Positions 9,585 to 18,093 of a stretch of 64,000 bases of DNA are shown here, piece after piece. Position 1 is the first letter of the stretch. Every line of letters begins with the position of its first letter. Where the stretch lies: contig CAVPCZ010000010.1 in the NCBI GenBank assembly GCA_963702445.1, positions 124,001-188,000 of the forward strand. Reading direction: 5' to 3'. This stretch comes from CAVPCZ01 sp963702445. GTDB lineage: Bacteria > Bacteroidota > Ignavibacteria > UBA10030 > UBA6906. The notes under the pieces are model-generated. The model made no database searches, was not told where the DNA came from, and saw nothing but the letters and a program-made list of their open reading frames with translations. Position numbers and translations under genes: made by a program.

Positions 9585-9613
9585 AGAATAAGAAGATCCA
9601 TCTTCGATTGCAA
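9585..9613 (-). promoter_or_regulatory. promoter of the amidohydrolase gene
   Basis: Minus strand: TTGCAA (9613-9608), a 17-base spacer, TATTCT (9590-9585). The TTGCAA is its own reverse complement and also serves as the -35 of the mazG promoter. Confidence 0.6.
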
Positions 9614-9636
9614 GTAGAGAGGGGAATGGCTATGTT
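9608..9636 (+). promoter_or_regulatory. promoter of mazG
   Basis: TTGCAA (9608-9613), a 17-base spacer, TATGTT (9631-9636), about 50 bases before the mazG ATG. It shares its -35 hexamer with the divergent amidohydrolase promoter. Confidence 0.58.
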
Positions 9637-9687
9637 GAGCCTGCGCCGTCCCTCACCGCCGAAAGAACATCAGCAGGATCCGACTCC

Positions 9688-10509
9688 ATGCCCGCCCCTT
9701 ACCCTGCCATCCCTCTCGAACAATTTCGCACCTTTGTCCGGATCGTCCGCCGCCTGCGCCGGGATTGCCCGTGGGACCGGAAGCAGACGCATCGCTCCCT
9801 GCGTCACAGTCTCATCGAGGAAACGTACGAAGTCATCGCCGCACTGGACGCACGGGACATGGACGGGCTGCGTGATGAACTCGGGGACCTGCTGCTCCAC
9901 ATCGTGCTGCAGGCCACCATCGCGGAACAGGCCGGCGAATTCACCCTGCGCGATGTGCTGGACCGGGTTGCAGGGAAACTTGTGCGCCGGCATCCGCACG
10001 TGTTCGGAACGGTGAAGGTGAGCGGCCCGGACGAGGTGAAGAGGAACTGGGAACGGATCAAACTCCAGGAGGGCAGATCGTCCGTGCTCGAGGGCGTTCC
10101 CAACGGCATGCCTGCCCTCCAGCGCGCGTTGCGCGTGCAGCAGCGTGCGGCAAAGGTCGGGTTCGACTGGGAGAACGACGAACAGGTGTGGAAGAAGGTG
10201 CAGGAAGAGCTGGAAGAGGTGCGCGAAGCGCTGCGCACAGGAACAACCGCGCACCGGGAGGAGGAATTCGGGGATCTGTTGTTTGCGCTGGTCAACTACG
10301 CGCGATTCCTGCGTATCAATCCGGAAAATGCCCTGCGCGGTACGGTCGGGAAATTCACGAAACGGTTCCAGTATATCGAACGCACTCTCCGGAAACGCGG
10401 CAGGGACATCCATGACAGCACGTTGAAGGAGATGGATCTGCTCTGGGAGGAATCAAAGAGGAAGCACGGCAGGCGAAACAAGAAGACTCCGGCGAAGGCC
10501 GGGGGCTAG
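9688..10509 (+). CDS. mazG: nucleoside triphosphate pyrophosphohydrolase MazG
   Basis: Hydrolyses NTPs/dNTPs to NMP and pyrophosphate, acting in house-cleaning and in lowering (p)ppGpp. It is a tandem all-alpha MazG protein. Domain one has CPWDRKQTHRSLRHSLIEETYE and DELGDLLLHIVLQ (the E-x-x-E and E-x-x-D metal ligands). Domain two has EELEEVREAL and EEEFGDLLFALVNYARFL. At 273 residues it matches E. coli MazG, with a Lys/Arg-rich tail. It converges on phoH, whose stop lies 21 bases away. Confidence 0.94.
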   Translation: MPAPYPAIPLEQFRTFVRIVRRLRRDCPWDRKQTHRSLRHSLIEETYEVIAALDARDMDGLRDELGDLLLHIVLQATIAEQAGEFTLRDVLDRVAGKLVRRHPHVFGTVKVSGPDEVKRNWERIKLQEGRSSVLEGVPNGMPALQRALRVQQRAAKVGFDWENDEQVWKKVQEELEEVREALRTGTTAHREEEFGDLLFALVNYARFLRINPENALRGTVGKFTKRFQYIERTLRKRGRDIHDSTLKEMDLLWEESKRKHGRRNKKTPAKAGG

Positions 10510-10530
10510 ACGCAGACCGGAACGCGGGTA

Positions 10531-11532
10531 TCACCCGGGCGACGGCGCTTGATCAGGGGCGCCGCCCTGGTACTTCTCATACGCATCGATAATGTCCTTC
10601 ACCAGGCGGTGACGGACCACGTCCTGTTTGTCGAAGTAGACAAACGCAATACCCTCCACCCCTTTCAGCACCTCCTGAATCTGCACAAGTCCCGAACTCT
10701 GTTTGACCGGAAGGTCGATCTGGGTGACGTCGCCGGTGATGATCGCCCGCGAATTCGGCCCGAGCCGGGTGAGAAACATCTTCATCTGCATCGCCGACGC
10801 GTTCTGGGCTTCATCCAGAATCACGAAGGCATTGTTCAGCGTCCTCCCGCGCATGTAGGCGAGCGGGGCGATTTCGATCACACGTTTCTCCACGTACGCG
10901 CGGAGCTTTTCCGCGGGAATCATGTCGTCGAGCGCATCGTACAGCGGCCGGAGATAGGGATCGATCTTCTCTTTCAAATCCCCCGGCAAAAACCCCAGAC
11001 TCTCGCCCGCTTCCACGGCGGGGCGGGTCAGGACGATCTTGGTGATTTCGTTGTTCTTCAGACTGGCGACGGCGAAGGCGACGGCAAGATAGGTCTTCCC
11101 GGTCCCCGCCGGCCCGACGGCAAAAACAATGTCGTTGTTCCGGATCTGCGAGAGGTAGGCACGCTGGCCGGGCGTCTTGGCGCGGATAATCTGATTCTTG
11201 GTGAAGAGAATCACCGCATCAAGTTCGTCGCGGCTCATCGTCGAAGAAATGGTTTTCGGAACGGCGGGTTCCCCGTTCGCCGCGACCAGATCGATCACGG
11301 TGTCGACATCGTTGGTGGTCAGCGTCCCGTTCTTGCGGAGCAGGAAGAGAAGCTCCTTGAAGATCCGCTCGAGCTGTTCCACTTCACCGGCCTCGCCGCG
11401 CAGGGTGATGGTATCCCCGCGGACAACAATGGTGGAGTCGAAGCGCCGCTCGATCACCTCGAGGTTTGCGTCGTTCAGCCCGAGCAGGGCAAGGGTGTCG
11501 GTCCCTTCAATCCTGAGTTTCTTTTCGGTCAC
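10531..11532 (-). CDS. phoH: PhoH family ATPase
   Basis: Cytoplasmic ATPase of the PhoH/YbeZ family, often associated with YbeY-dependent RNA processing. Walker A is GPAGTGKT (about residues 140-147 from my start) and Walker B is VILDEAQN. The N-terminal KH-like region is LGLNDANLEVIERRF. The frame is open to 11583, but that extension would run through a strong hairpin (11560-11597). I therefore start at the GTG at 11532 (TEKKLRIEG), which has GGGGGT about ten bases upstream, giving 333 residues. No YbeY gene follows; mazG converges instead. Confidence 0.9.
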   Translation of the reverse strand: MTEKKLRIEGTDTLALLGLNDANLEVIERRFDSTIVVRGDTITLRGEAGEVEQLERIFKELLFLLRKNGTLTTNDVDTVIDLVAANGEPAVPKTISSTMSRDELDAVILFTKNQIIRAKTPGQRAYLSQIRNNDIVFAVGPAGTGKTYLAVAFAVASLKNNEITKIVLTRPAVEAGESLGFLPGDLKEKIDPYLRPLYDALDDMIPAEKLRAYVEKRVIEIAPLAYMRGRTLNNAFVILDEAQNASAMQMKMFLTRLGPNSRAIITGDVTQIDLPVKQSSGLVQIQEVLKGVEGIAFVYFDKQDVVRHRLVKDIIDAYEKYQGGAPDQAPSPG

Positions 11533-11559
11533 GCCGGTGTCCACCCCCTGAACAATGAA

Positions 11560-11597
11560 GAACCCCCTCTCCTGTGCGAACACGGGAAAGGGGGTTC
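11560..11597 (-). terminator. hairpin terminator after the lipoprotein-LysM operon
   Basis: A 9-bp perfect stem (GAACCCCCT / AGGGGGTTC) encloses, after a 2x2 internal loop, a second 6-bp stem (CCTGTG / CACGGG) with a CGAA loop. It lies 48 bases past the LysM stop and before my phoH start. The T-tract is imperfect (ttcattgtt). Confidence 0.6.
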
Positions 11598-11645
11598 AGA
11601 CTGCGAAACGCTGTGCATGCTAAGCTTGGGCCAGCCGGGCCGGTA

Positions 11646-12431
11646 TCACTTCGCCGGAGCAGCTGCCGGAGGTGCCTGCTGGGCGGCCTGCGCTGCAGCC
11701 GCGGCTTTCCTGCCGTAGTACTTCTTCGCCGCCGCCTTCTCTTCGTCGTTCATTTCTTTGCCCTGGGGGATCTTCAGGATCTGTCCCTTGTGAATGACAT
11801 CGGGGTCTTTGATCTGGTCCCGGTTACCCTGCCAGATCCTCGGCCACATCCAGGCGTTGTCATAGATATCGGGTTTCTTGGAGATGTTCCAGAGGCAGTC
11901 ACGATCCTTGGACCAGGTGCCCACGGTATAGGTCTTTATCTGGTTCGCAAGCGTCTCCTTCATGCTCTTGACCTTGTTGTCGAGCTCGGTGATACGATCC
12001 CAGAATTCGGGGATGAGGGAGAGCTTGTTGTTCCACAGTTCCTTTGTGGCCCCATCAAGGTCCTTCACTTCGCCCGACCGGGCAAGCAGATCGGCGTCGG
12101 AAAGACGCATGAGTTCGCCGGCTTTTGCCTCGATGCCGTCGATTTCTGTGCGGTATGCCGCCGCTTTTTCGCGGTCGGATCCCACGAGGGCGTACAGCTC
12201 ATCCAGGGCTTTCTCGCTTTCGCCGTCAAGCGAGACCGACTTGGCATTGGCTTCACTGATCGATCCGTCAAGCGCTTTGGACTTGGCCGCCAGATCGTTA
12301 CGCATCTGGGTGTATTTGTTCATTTCCTGCTGCCATTGATCTTTGGTCATCTCTTCCTGGGCGGTCGCAACACCGACAAACAGGATGAGCGCGGCAGCGA
12401 GCACGAAAAAGAGAACGGTGTTCAATTTCAT
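11646..12431 (-). CDS. exported coiled-coil protein with a C-terminal LysM-like domain
   Basis: 261 residues. A signal peptide (residues 1-24, ending VGVATAQ) is followed by a long charged helical region (about 25-165) with heptad character. A LysM-like segment follows: YTVGTWSKDRDCLWNIS ... IWQGNRDQIKDPDVIHKGQILKIP. An Ala/Pro-rich tail ends it (AAAAAQAAQQAPPAAAPAK). LysM binds peptidoglycan glycans, so a periplasmic wall-bound role is likely; the exact function is not known to me. It lies 25 bases after the small lipoprotein gene and is probably transcribed from the same strong promoter. Confidence 0.82.
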   Translation of the reverse strand: MKLNTVLFFVLAAALILFVGVATAQEEMTKDQWQQEMNKYTQMRNDLAAKSKALDGSISEANAKSVSLDGESEKALDELYALVGSDREKAAAYRTEIDGIEAKAGELMRLSDADLLARSGEVKDLDGATKELWNNKLSLIPEFWDRITELDNKVKSMKETLANQIKTYTVGTWSKDRDCLWNISKKPDIYDNAWMWPRIWQGNRDQIKDPDVIHKGQILKIPQGKEMNDEEKAAAKKYYGRKAAAAAQAAQQAPPAAAPAK

Positions 12432-12456
12432 AGTCGGAAACTCCTCAATGTGTGCG

Positions 12457-12726
12457 TTACTTTGCGAGCCGCTGCTTCACGATCGCCATGTCGTCGTTGA
12501 TTTTCTTCAATCCCGCATTCTTTTCGGCAATGACCTTATCCAGCTCCGCCTTCTTTGCTTCTTTGTCCTTGATCTCCTTCTCGAGCTGGGAGACTTCATC
12601 TTTCAGGGTCTGGAGACTTGCCAACTGCTTTTCATCAGGCCCCGATGAGCAGCCGAACAGCAGGAGCGACGCCGAAAAAAGGAGCGTCACACCAATAGTC
12701 GTGGCCATCCTGTTGAGTTTAAACAT
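12457..12726 (-). CDS. small coiled-coil lipoprotein, Lpp-like in form
   Basis: 89 residues. The signal peptide ends in a lipobox (LLLFGC, Cys about residue 26), after which nearly the whole mature chain is a charged heptad coiled coil (QTLKDEVSQLEKEIKDKEAKK and onward). Size and plan resemble Braun's lipoprotein, but the C-terminal end (VKQRLAK) is only loosely like the Lpp attachment motif and homology is not claimed. AGGAGGG precedes the ATG. The consensus-grade promoter suggests high expression, as for Lpp. Confidence 0.75.
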   Translation of the reverse strand: MFKLNRMATTIGVTLLFSASLLLFGCSSGPDEKQLASLQTLKDEVSQLEKEIKDKEAKKAELDKVIAEKNAGLKKINDDMAIVKQRLAK

Positions 12727-12789
12727 GAGAACCCTCCTGAGTTATGTGCTAAGCGATGGGATACTTCGTTGGCTTCGCAAGGTGTCCAA

Positions 12790-12818
12790 AGTATAGCAAA
12801 AAAAAAGAGCATTGTCAA
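12790..12818 (-). promoter_or_regulatory. strong sigma-70 promoter of the lipoprotein-LysM operon
   Basis: Minus strand: a perfect TTGACA (12818-12813), a 17-base spacer containing a run of nine T, and TATACT (12795-12790). This is the closest to consensus in the window. It leaves an untranslated leader of about 55 bases. Confidence 0.8.
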
Positions 12819-12857
12819 TTACAAAATAGGCCTTTTTTCGCATACTTCCACGTGCCA

Positions 12858-13541
12858 TCAAGGGAGCAAACCCCGTTCGGCAAGGCTGGTGTACCTGTCT
12901 CCGGCCACGATAATATGGTCATGCAAAGGGATTCCGACGATTCTGCCAGCCTCTGCGAGCTGTCGGGTAACCTCGATATCTTCCCTGCTCGGTTCCGGAT
13001 TGCCACTCGGATGATTGTGCACAACAATCACCGAAGCCGCCATCCGGTCGATCGCCGCCTTAAACACTTCCCGCGGATGCACCAGACTCGCATTCAGCGT
13101 TCCCGTAGAGAGCTCCAGATCGCACTTTACGGCGTTCTTGGCATCAAGAACAAGCAGGGTGAAGACTTCGATGGGGCGATCCCGGAGCATCGGGATCATG
13201 CGGCTTGCGACATCCTCAGGAGTACGGATAACGGCCGATGCGGGACTTCGCATCGCCTGCACCCGGCGACCGATCTCAAAAGCGGCGAGCAGTTCCACCG
13301 CCTTTGCCGCACCGATACCCCGGATACGCATCAACTCGCCCGCCGTCATGGCGCCGATGTCGCGGAGGGTTCTCTCTCCTCCCATCAGCCCGCGCGCCAG
13401 ATCCAGCGCGGTCTGCCCTCCTCCCCCTGTCCGCAACACGAGCGCCAGAAGCTCGGCATCGGAAAGCACGTTCCCCCCCGCGTGGAGCATCTTCTCCCGC
13501 GGACGCTCCCCGGCCGGCCAGTCTTTAATGGACCCGTTCAC
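12858..13541 (-). CDS. radC: RadC family JAB-domain protein
   Basis: 227 residues. An N-terminal helix-hairpin-helix-like region (IRGIGAAKAVELLAAFEIG) precedes an MPN+/JAB domain with the RadC signature HNHPSGNPEPSREDIEVT and the downstream Asp in PLHDHIIVAGD. These His/Ser/Asp residues form a zinc site of the JAMM type. The historical DNA-repair role is not well supported, and the biochemical function is unsettled. Its ATG overlaps the stop of the upstream TPR/binding-protein gene by 4 bases (ATGA). Confidence 0.92.
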   Translation of the reverse strand: MNGSIKDWPAGERPREKMLHAGGNVLSDAELLALVLRTGGGGQTALDLARGLMGGERTLRDIGAMTAGELMRIRGIGAAKAVELLAAFEIGRRVQAMRSPASAVIRTPEDVASRMIPMLRDRPIEVFTLLVLDAKNAVKCDLELSTGTLNASLVHPREVFKAAIDRMAASVIVVHNHPSGNPEPSREDIEVTRQLAEAGRIVGIPLHDHIIVAGDRYTSLAERGLLP

Positions 13542-16393
13542 TCCGCCTGGATGTCACCGATGTGAATCACGCCCCGACCGTCAAACTGCAGGATGGATAC
13601 CCAGACGTTCACACGGCCGGCAGAGAAACCCACCCTGGAATGAAGACCCTGATACTCCTTCACAAGGGCAAGGGCCTTGACTATCGCCTCCCGGGTCGTG
13701 GCCCCTTCGCGCAACACCCCCAGCACCATGTCGGCCGCATCATATCCGTACAGAACATGTTTCGAGGGGGGCCGTTTGAAGCGGGTCGAAAACCCCGCCG
13801 CCCAGGCCGCGTAGGCGGGATTCGAGACATCAACATATGTGTCCGACTCGAAAACCATGCCGGCACAATACCTCCGGCTGGCGTCCAGTTCGGCCAGGTT
13901 GTTCCATTCTCCCGATCCGAGCAGATGTGCCTGTATATTGAAGTAGACAATCTGGGAGGATACGGGACCGATCTCTTCCGGCGAGTTGATGGGAAGGTAG
14001 ATGCCGTCGATTGAGGTTACCGGGACGTCAAGACTGTCCAGAAACAGTTCATTGTAGACAACGCGGATACCGATCGAATCAAGCCGGGGAGCCGCGTCGG
14101 GACCAACCAGCGTACTGGCTTGAACAAGAGCTCCGCAGGCCATCAGGGAATCAAGGACGCGGACGGGGACGCCAAGCCCGACAAGCTTCATCAGTTCTCC
14201 CAGCTTCTTCCGTCCGCCGAATGCGATATACGGTTCGGAGGCCGACCGGAGCCCGGCGAGCCTGATGGCCCCGAGCTGGGCTTTAAAGTCGGAGGATCCC
14301 CTCTCGTACCATTCAGAGGCGATCACGCGCACCCCGAGCCGCTTCGCCTCGTCAAGAAACCCCTGCGCCAGGAATTTCCCGTAGGAGTCGGACGGCGCCA
14401 GCACGGCAAGCCGCCGGTACCCGCGGGTGAGCACGGCGTACCGGGCCATCGCTCTGCCCCGGAATTCGTAATCCGGGTTCGCCTGAAAGACATAACGACC
14501 CGACGCCGCAATCCCGTTCGCGTTCGCCGTCGGCGAGACGAGCGGAATCCCGAGTTCCTGTGCGGCGCGGGCTGCGGCCAGCGTGGAGTTCGAAAAAACC
14601 GGTCCGAGAATCGCGACGAGTTTCGGATCGGCCCCGAGTGTGCGAACCCCCGAAGCGGCAAGCTGCGCCTGGCGTTCGGTGTCGTGCTGCACCAGCGTCA
14701 CCCGCACCCGCTGCTCCGGCTCGAGACCGAAGCGCTCGACCGCATACTGTATGCCGTCGGCGATATCGACAGCGATTTCTTTCCCACCGGACATATCGCT
14801 TTTGCGCATAAGGGGAAGCAGCGCACCGATCTTCACATCGCTCCGCTCCGCGATCCGTCCGAGCAGAGCCGTCACACGCGGATGCCCTGCCATCTCGGGA
14901 TAGTTCGAGAGCAACGTGTCCAGCGCAGCGCGCGAAGATTTGAGATCCTCCACGGCCGCTCCCCTTTCCGCCATCTTCAGCCAGAGGAACGCCCGGGGAG
15001 CCCGGCCGGATGTTGTGCCCGTCAGGGAACGCAAGAAAGCAACGGAGACATCCTGATCAGCGATGCTGTCCGCCACGCTCTGAAGCGCCTCGAGCAGACG
15101 GGGTGGGTGTGGATGGGGCATCGCTTCCCAGGCCAGGAGCAGTTCCCGCATCGCTTCCTCTCCCCGCCGGATGCGCCGGTAGATGACGCCCAGCAGATAG
15201 TGCGCGTCGGCAACATAGGCACTGGAGGGAAATGTGGCGAGGAATCCCCGGGCGACATTTGCGCTTTCCAGATTCCTGCCGGAGAAGTACAACGCTTTGG
15301 CTCTCATGATGGTCGCGGCGGAAGCCTGCACACCGAGCGGGTGCTCGCTGAGAATCTGGGCGAATACCGTGTCCGCCCCGGCAAAACGGCCTTCATCATA
15401 GAGGGCCACGCCATGTCGGAACAGTTCCTCCGGCTCGGACCGGCCGCCGCCATCCTGAGCCCTCAACGGAAACGCGGCGAGCAGAACGAGCAGCAGCATG
15501 GAGAGCATCTGTCCGGCCAGCCGGGTAACGCCGACCCGCGCGCGCAATTTCCCGTCCAGTGCGCGTTGATGTCCCGGACGCAGCTGCAATGCCTTGTCAA
15601 ATGCCTCCAGGGCACACTCCGTTTCGCCCCGTTGCAGCGCGATCTCGCCCAGCCCCACCTCCGCATCGGAAAGCGCCCGGTCAAGCTCCAGTGCCCGCCG
15701 GAAGTAGGGCTCGGCTTCGTCATGGCGGCGTAACCGCAAAAGGGCTTCCCCGCACAACCCCCATGCACATGCGTCGCCGGGATCCATATCCACCGCCAGC
15801 GTGAACTCCTCAAACGCCTCGGACCAGCAATGCTCCTGGGCCAGCGCCTCCCCCAGCAACCGATGGGTGGCACCGCGGTACGGGTCACGCCGGAGAGCCT
15901 GCTTCAGTTCGGCAATAGCCTCCGCCGGCCGTTGCCCGCGCAACAGGATATTTCCCAGAACCTCATGCGCCCGCGAGGCCCGGTGTTCAACACGTAACGC
16001 CATTCGGATCTCCATTTCCGCTTCGGGGAGCTTTCCCATATGAAGAAGCGCACGGGCGAAACACTCATGTACCGCAGAGCGCCTCTTCGCCCGAAGCGGT
16101 CCCAGGCAGAGAAGCACATCCCGGTACGCTCCCCGCTCCAGATACAGCTCTGCGAGCACCATCGCACAACGATCCGCATCGACACTTTGCCGGATGCCCT
16201 CTTTCAGCACGCCCTCGGCCTCCGTGTCACGGTGCCATTCATGGTATATTCCGGCCAGACAGACATACGGTTCATCCAGTCCGGGGAGGGCAGCCAGCAA
16301 ACGACGGTACAGCTGCGCTGCATGAAGTGGCTTTCCCTCTTCCACCAGACGACGCGCACAATCCAGCATCGCCTTCGCACCATACTCGTCCAT
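13538..16393 (-). CDS. TPR - transmembrane - TPR - periplasmic-binding-protein fusion (penicillin-binding-protein-activator-like C-terminus)
   Basis: 951 residues. Residues 1-285 are TPR repeats with no signal peptide. Residues 296-313 (MLSMLLLVLLAAFPLRAQ) look like a signal peptide or signal anchor behind a basic stretch. Residues 318-515 form a second helical repeat region. Residues 525-951 are a type-I periplasmic binding fold (IGALLPLM..., AILGPVFSNSTLAAARA, PLVSPTANANG, RLAVLAPSDSYGKFL). The C-terminal half resembles LivJ-like or LpoA-like proteins, in which TPRs precede the same fold and LpoA activates a peptidoglycan synthase. Either this is a membrane-spanning fusion or two genes in one frame; an internal ATG at 15508 could start the exported half. 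ABC genes lie just upstream. Confidence 0.75.
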   Translation of the reverse strand: MDEYGAKAMLDCARRLVEEGKPLHAAQLYRRLLAALPGLDEPYVCLAGIYHEWHRDTEAEGVLKEGIRQSVDADRCAMVLAELYLERGAYRDVLLCLGPLRAKRRSAVHECFARALLHMGKLPEAEMEIRMALRVEHRASRAHEVLGNILLRGQRPAEAIAELKQALRRDPYRGATHRLLGEALAQEHCWSEAFEEFTLAVDMDPGDACAWGLCGEALLRLRRHDEAEPYFRRALELDRALSDAEVGLGEIALQRGETECALEAFDKALQLRPGHQRALDGKLRARVGVTRLAGQMLSMLLLVLLAAFPLRAQDGGGRSEPEELFRHGVALYDEGRFAGADTVFAQILSEHPLGVQASAATIMRAKALYFSGRNLESANVARGFLATFPSSAYVADAHYLLGVIYRRIRRGEEAMRELLLAWEAMPHPHPPRLLEALQSVADSIADQDVSVAFLRSLTGTTSGRAPRAFLWLKMAERGAAVEDLKSSRAALDTLLSNYPEMAGHPRVTALLGRIAERSDVKIGALLPLMRKSDMSGGKEIAVDIADGIQYAVERFGLEPEQRVRVTLVQHDTERQAQLAASGVRTLGADPKLVAILGPVFSNSTLAAARAAQELGIPLVSPTANANGIAASGRYVFQANPDYEFRGRAMARYAVLTRGYRRLAVLAPSDSYGKFLAQGFLDEAKRLGVRVIASEWYERGSSDFKAQLGAIRLAGLRSASEPYIAFGGRKKLGELMKLVGLGVPVRVLDSLMACGALVQASTLVGPDAAPRLDSIGIRVVYNELFLDSLDVPVTSIDGIYLPINSPEEIGPVSSQIVYFNIQAHLLGSGEWNNLAELDASRRYCAGMVFESDTYVDVSNPAYAAWAAGFSTRFKRPPSKHVLYGYDAADMVLGVLREGATTREAIVKALALVKEYQGLHSRVGFSAGRVNVWVSILQFDGRGVIHIGDIQAE

Positions 16394-16402
16394 GACATCT
16401 CC

Positions 16403-18088
16403 TCAGAAATCCCTTTGCAGAGATCTCATACCCAGACCGTTGGAGAGGAGCGCGATCCCCCCCCCGAAACAGAGTGTCGCCCCTGCTCCCAAGGCGAGCA
16501 AGCCGGCCAGCGATGTCTCCGGAGCGGCACTGAAGATCCGTATCGCGGGAATGGCCAGCAACCCCGCAAGAAGAATGAGAACGATCAGGCTGCCAAGGAA
16601 GGTCACAGAGGCCCCCTGCGAGGAGGCCACCTTGACGGGGTTCTGCTCGCTCAGCGTGGCGAAGTAGGCACCGGCTCCGAGATTCAGACTGACGAGCGCA
16701 AGGACTGCAGCAAACATGGCAATCGCCGCAAGAATCGTGCTCTCAAAAGGTCCATACAGGACCGGCATGGAAATGAACACGAGGATCTCGGCCGGAACCA
16801 GCATGGCAAAAAGAGATATGACAAACTTGAGCCAGTACAACCGCCTCAAGGAAATCGGTGCCGAACGGACCGCCCAGAAGGCTCTACCCTCAAGGCTCAC
16901 CGCCGGGAAAACAAACCGGAGGATGAGCGATGAGACCAGAAATCCCTGGAAGAGAAAAACGGCCAGGAAGACGAGAGCACGGGAAGCCGGTTTCATGACA
17001 GGGAAGTCCAGTGTCCGCAATGAGAAGATCATCGCGACCATCAGGATTGCCATGATGGCGGCATGCAGCCGCTGGACCGGATCACGGAAGAACAGCCAGA
17101 TATCGCGTTTCAAGACCGCTTCGGCATGCGGCCGCATGGGCCATGGCCGGCCGAATTCCAGCCACCGGATCCGGATCCAGCCCCTGTTCCTCCCCCGGCG
17201 CATCCGGAGTTCCGTCGCGGCAATCCAGGCACGATAATACCACCTGTTGCCGAGCGCCGTGGCCGCGATGAACACCACAGCCAGCAGGAGGAGCATCGAC
17301 ACGGCATAGCCGGCGGCACTTGCCGTTTCCCCGGATACAAGAGACTGCAGAAACCCCGCCACCCAGCCGTTCGGCAGCCACCAGTAGCTGAACAGGGCAT
17401 TTGCGCCGGTCACGGGCGTTCTCCCGGCGGCCATGTCCACCGCCTGACGCAGCAGGCCCATGGGATCCGTCACCTGCATATACCAGAACGTCCCTGCGAT
17501 GTACAACGGCATTACCACCAGCAGCAGGCGGCCCGTTCCGAATCGTGAAGCCAGAAGGATCAGCGCCGTCAGCACAATCACCGCGAGAATGCCGGCAATC
17601 AGAACGAACGGCACAAAAACCAGGAACATCGTGAGAACATAGTCCAGCCACCCCAGACGAAACACCGACCCGTAACCGAGAAGTCCGGCCAGACCGAGAA
17701 GTGACAACGTCGCGGAACTCGCGACGATGTTCTCGACCATGCGGATGCGGAAGATCCCCCCCTGCGCAATCGGCAGGCCCATCAGAAAGCTCACTTCATC
17801 GGCGGTGTAAAGCGTTGCATAGGCCACCACCAGGCCCACCGTGTGGACGGTGAGAAAAAAGGCGAACAGGCAGAGGGAAACAATATGGTGCAGGGGTTCC
17901 AGTCCGATGTGCGTCTGGTGGAGCAGGAAGGAGGAAAAAACACGGATCAGGTAGAAGGTCCCGAGGACAACAGCACCGATGATCACCAGAGAGGAGAGGT
18001 TCTTTCCCAGCGCGTGCAAACGCCGGTCGGTCATTCCCTTCAGGAGAATGGAGGCTTTGGCATTGAGAACCGTGATCACGTCAGACAT
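16403..18088 (-). CDS. ABC transporter permease, ABC-2-like large membrane subunit
   Basis: About 560 residues with a dozen or more hydrophobic segments and one central basic loop (ELRMRRGRNRGWIRIRW). It begins MSDVITVLNAKASILLKG at the ATG at 18088, five bases after the true stop of the ATPase gene. As sequenced, the ATPase and permease read as one 816-residue frame. However, the natural ATPase C-terminus (LEQTFLEVTR then TGA) is present in the next frame, so I treat them as two genes joined by a +1 error near 18150. Substrate unknown; the paired ATPase makes this a complete exporter-type system. Confidence 0.75.
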   Translation of the reverse strand: MSDVITVLNAKASILLKGMTDRRLHALGKNLSSLVIIGAVVLGTFYLIRVFSSFLLHQTHIGLEPLHHIVSLCLFAFFLTVHTVGLVVAYATLYTADEVSFLMGLPIAQGGIFRIRMVENIVASSATLSLLGLAGLLGYGSVFRLGWLDYVLTMFLVFVPFVLIAGILAVIVLTALILLASRFGTGRLLLVVMPLYIAGTFWYMQVTDPMGLLRQAVDMAAGRTPVTGANALFSYWWLPNGWVAGFLQSLVSGETASAAGYAVSMLLLLAVVFIAATALGNRWYYRAWIAATELRMRRGRNRGWIRIRWLEFGRPWPMRPHAEAVLKRDIWLFFRDPVQRLHAAIMAILMVAMIFSLRTLDFPVMKPASRALVFLAVFLFQGFLVSSLILRFVFPAVSLEGRAFWAVRSAPISLRRLYWLKFVISLFAMLVPAEILVFISMPVLYGPFESTILAAIAMFAAVLALVSLNLGAGAYFATLSEQNPVKVASSQGASVTFLGSLIVLILLAGLLAIPAIRIFSAAPETSLAGLLALGAGATLCFGGGIALLSNGLGMRSLQRDF

Positions 18089-18093
18089 TGCGT

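Noticed and set aside
14120..15733. 537-codon plus-strand ORF opposite the TPR/binding-protein gene
   Set aside because: Antisense shadow; no motif, and the minus strand has clear TPR and periplasmic-binding features.
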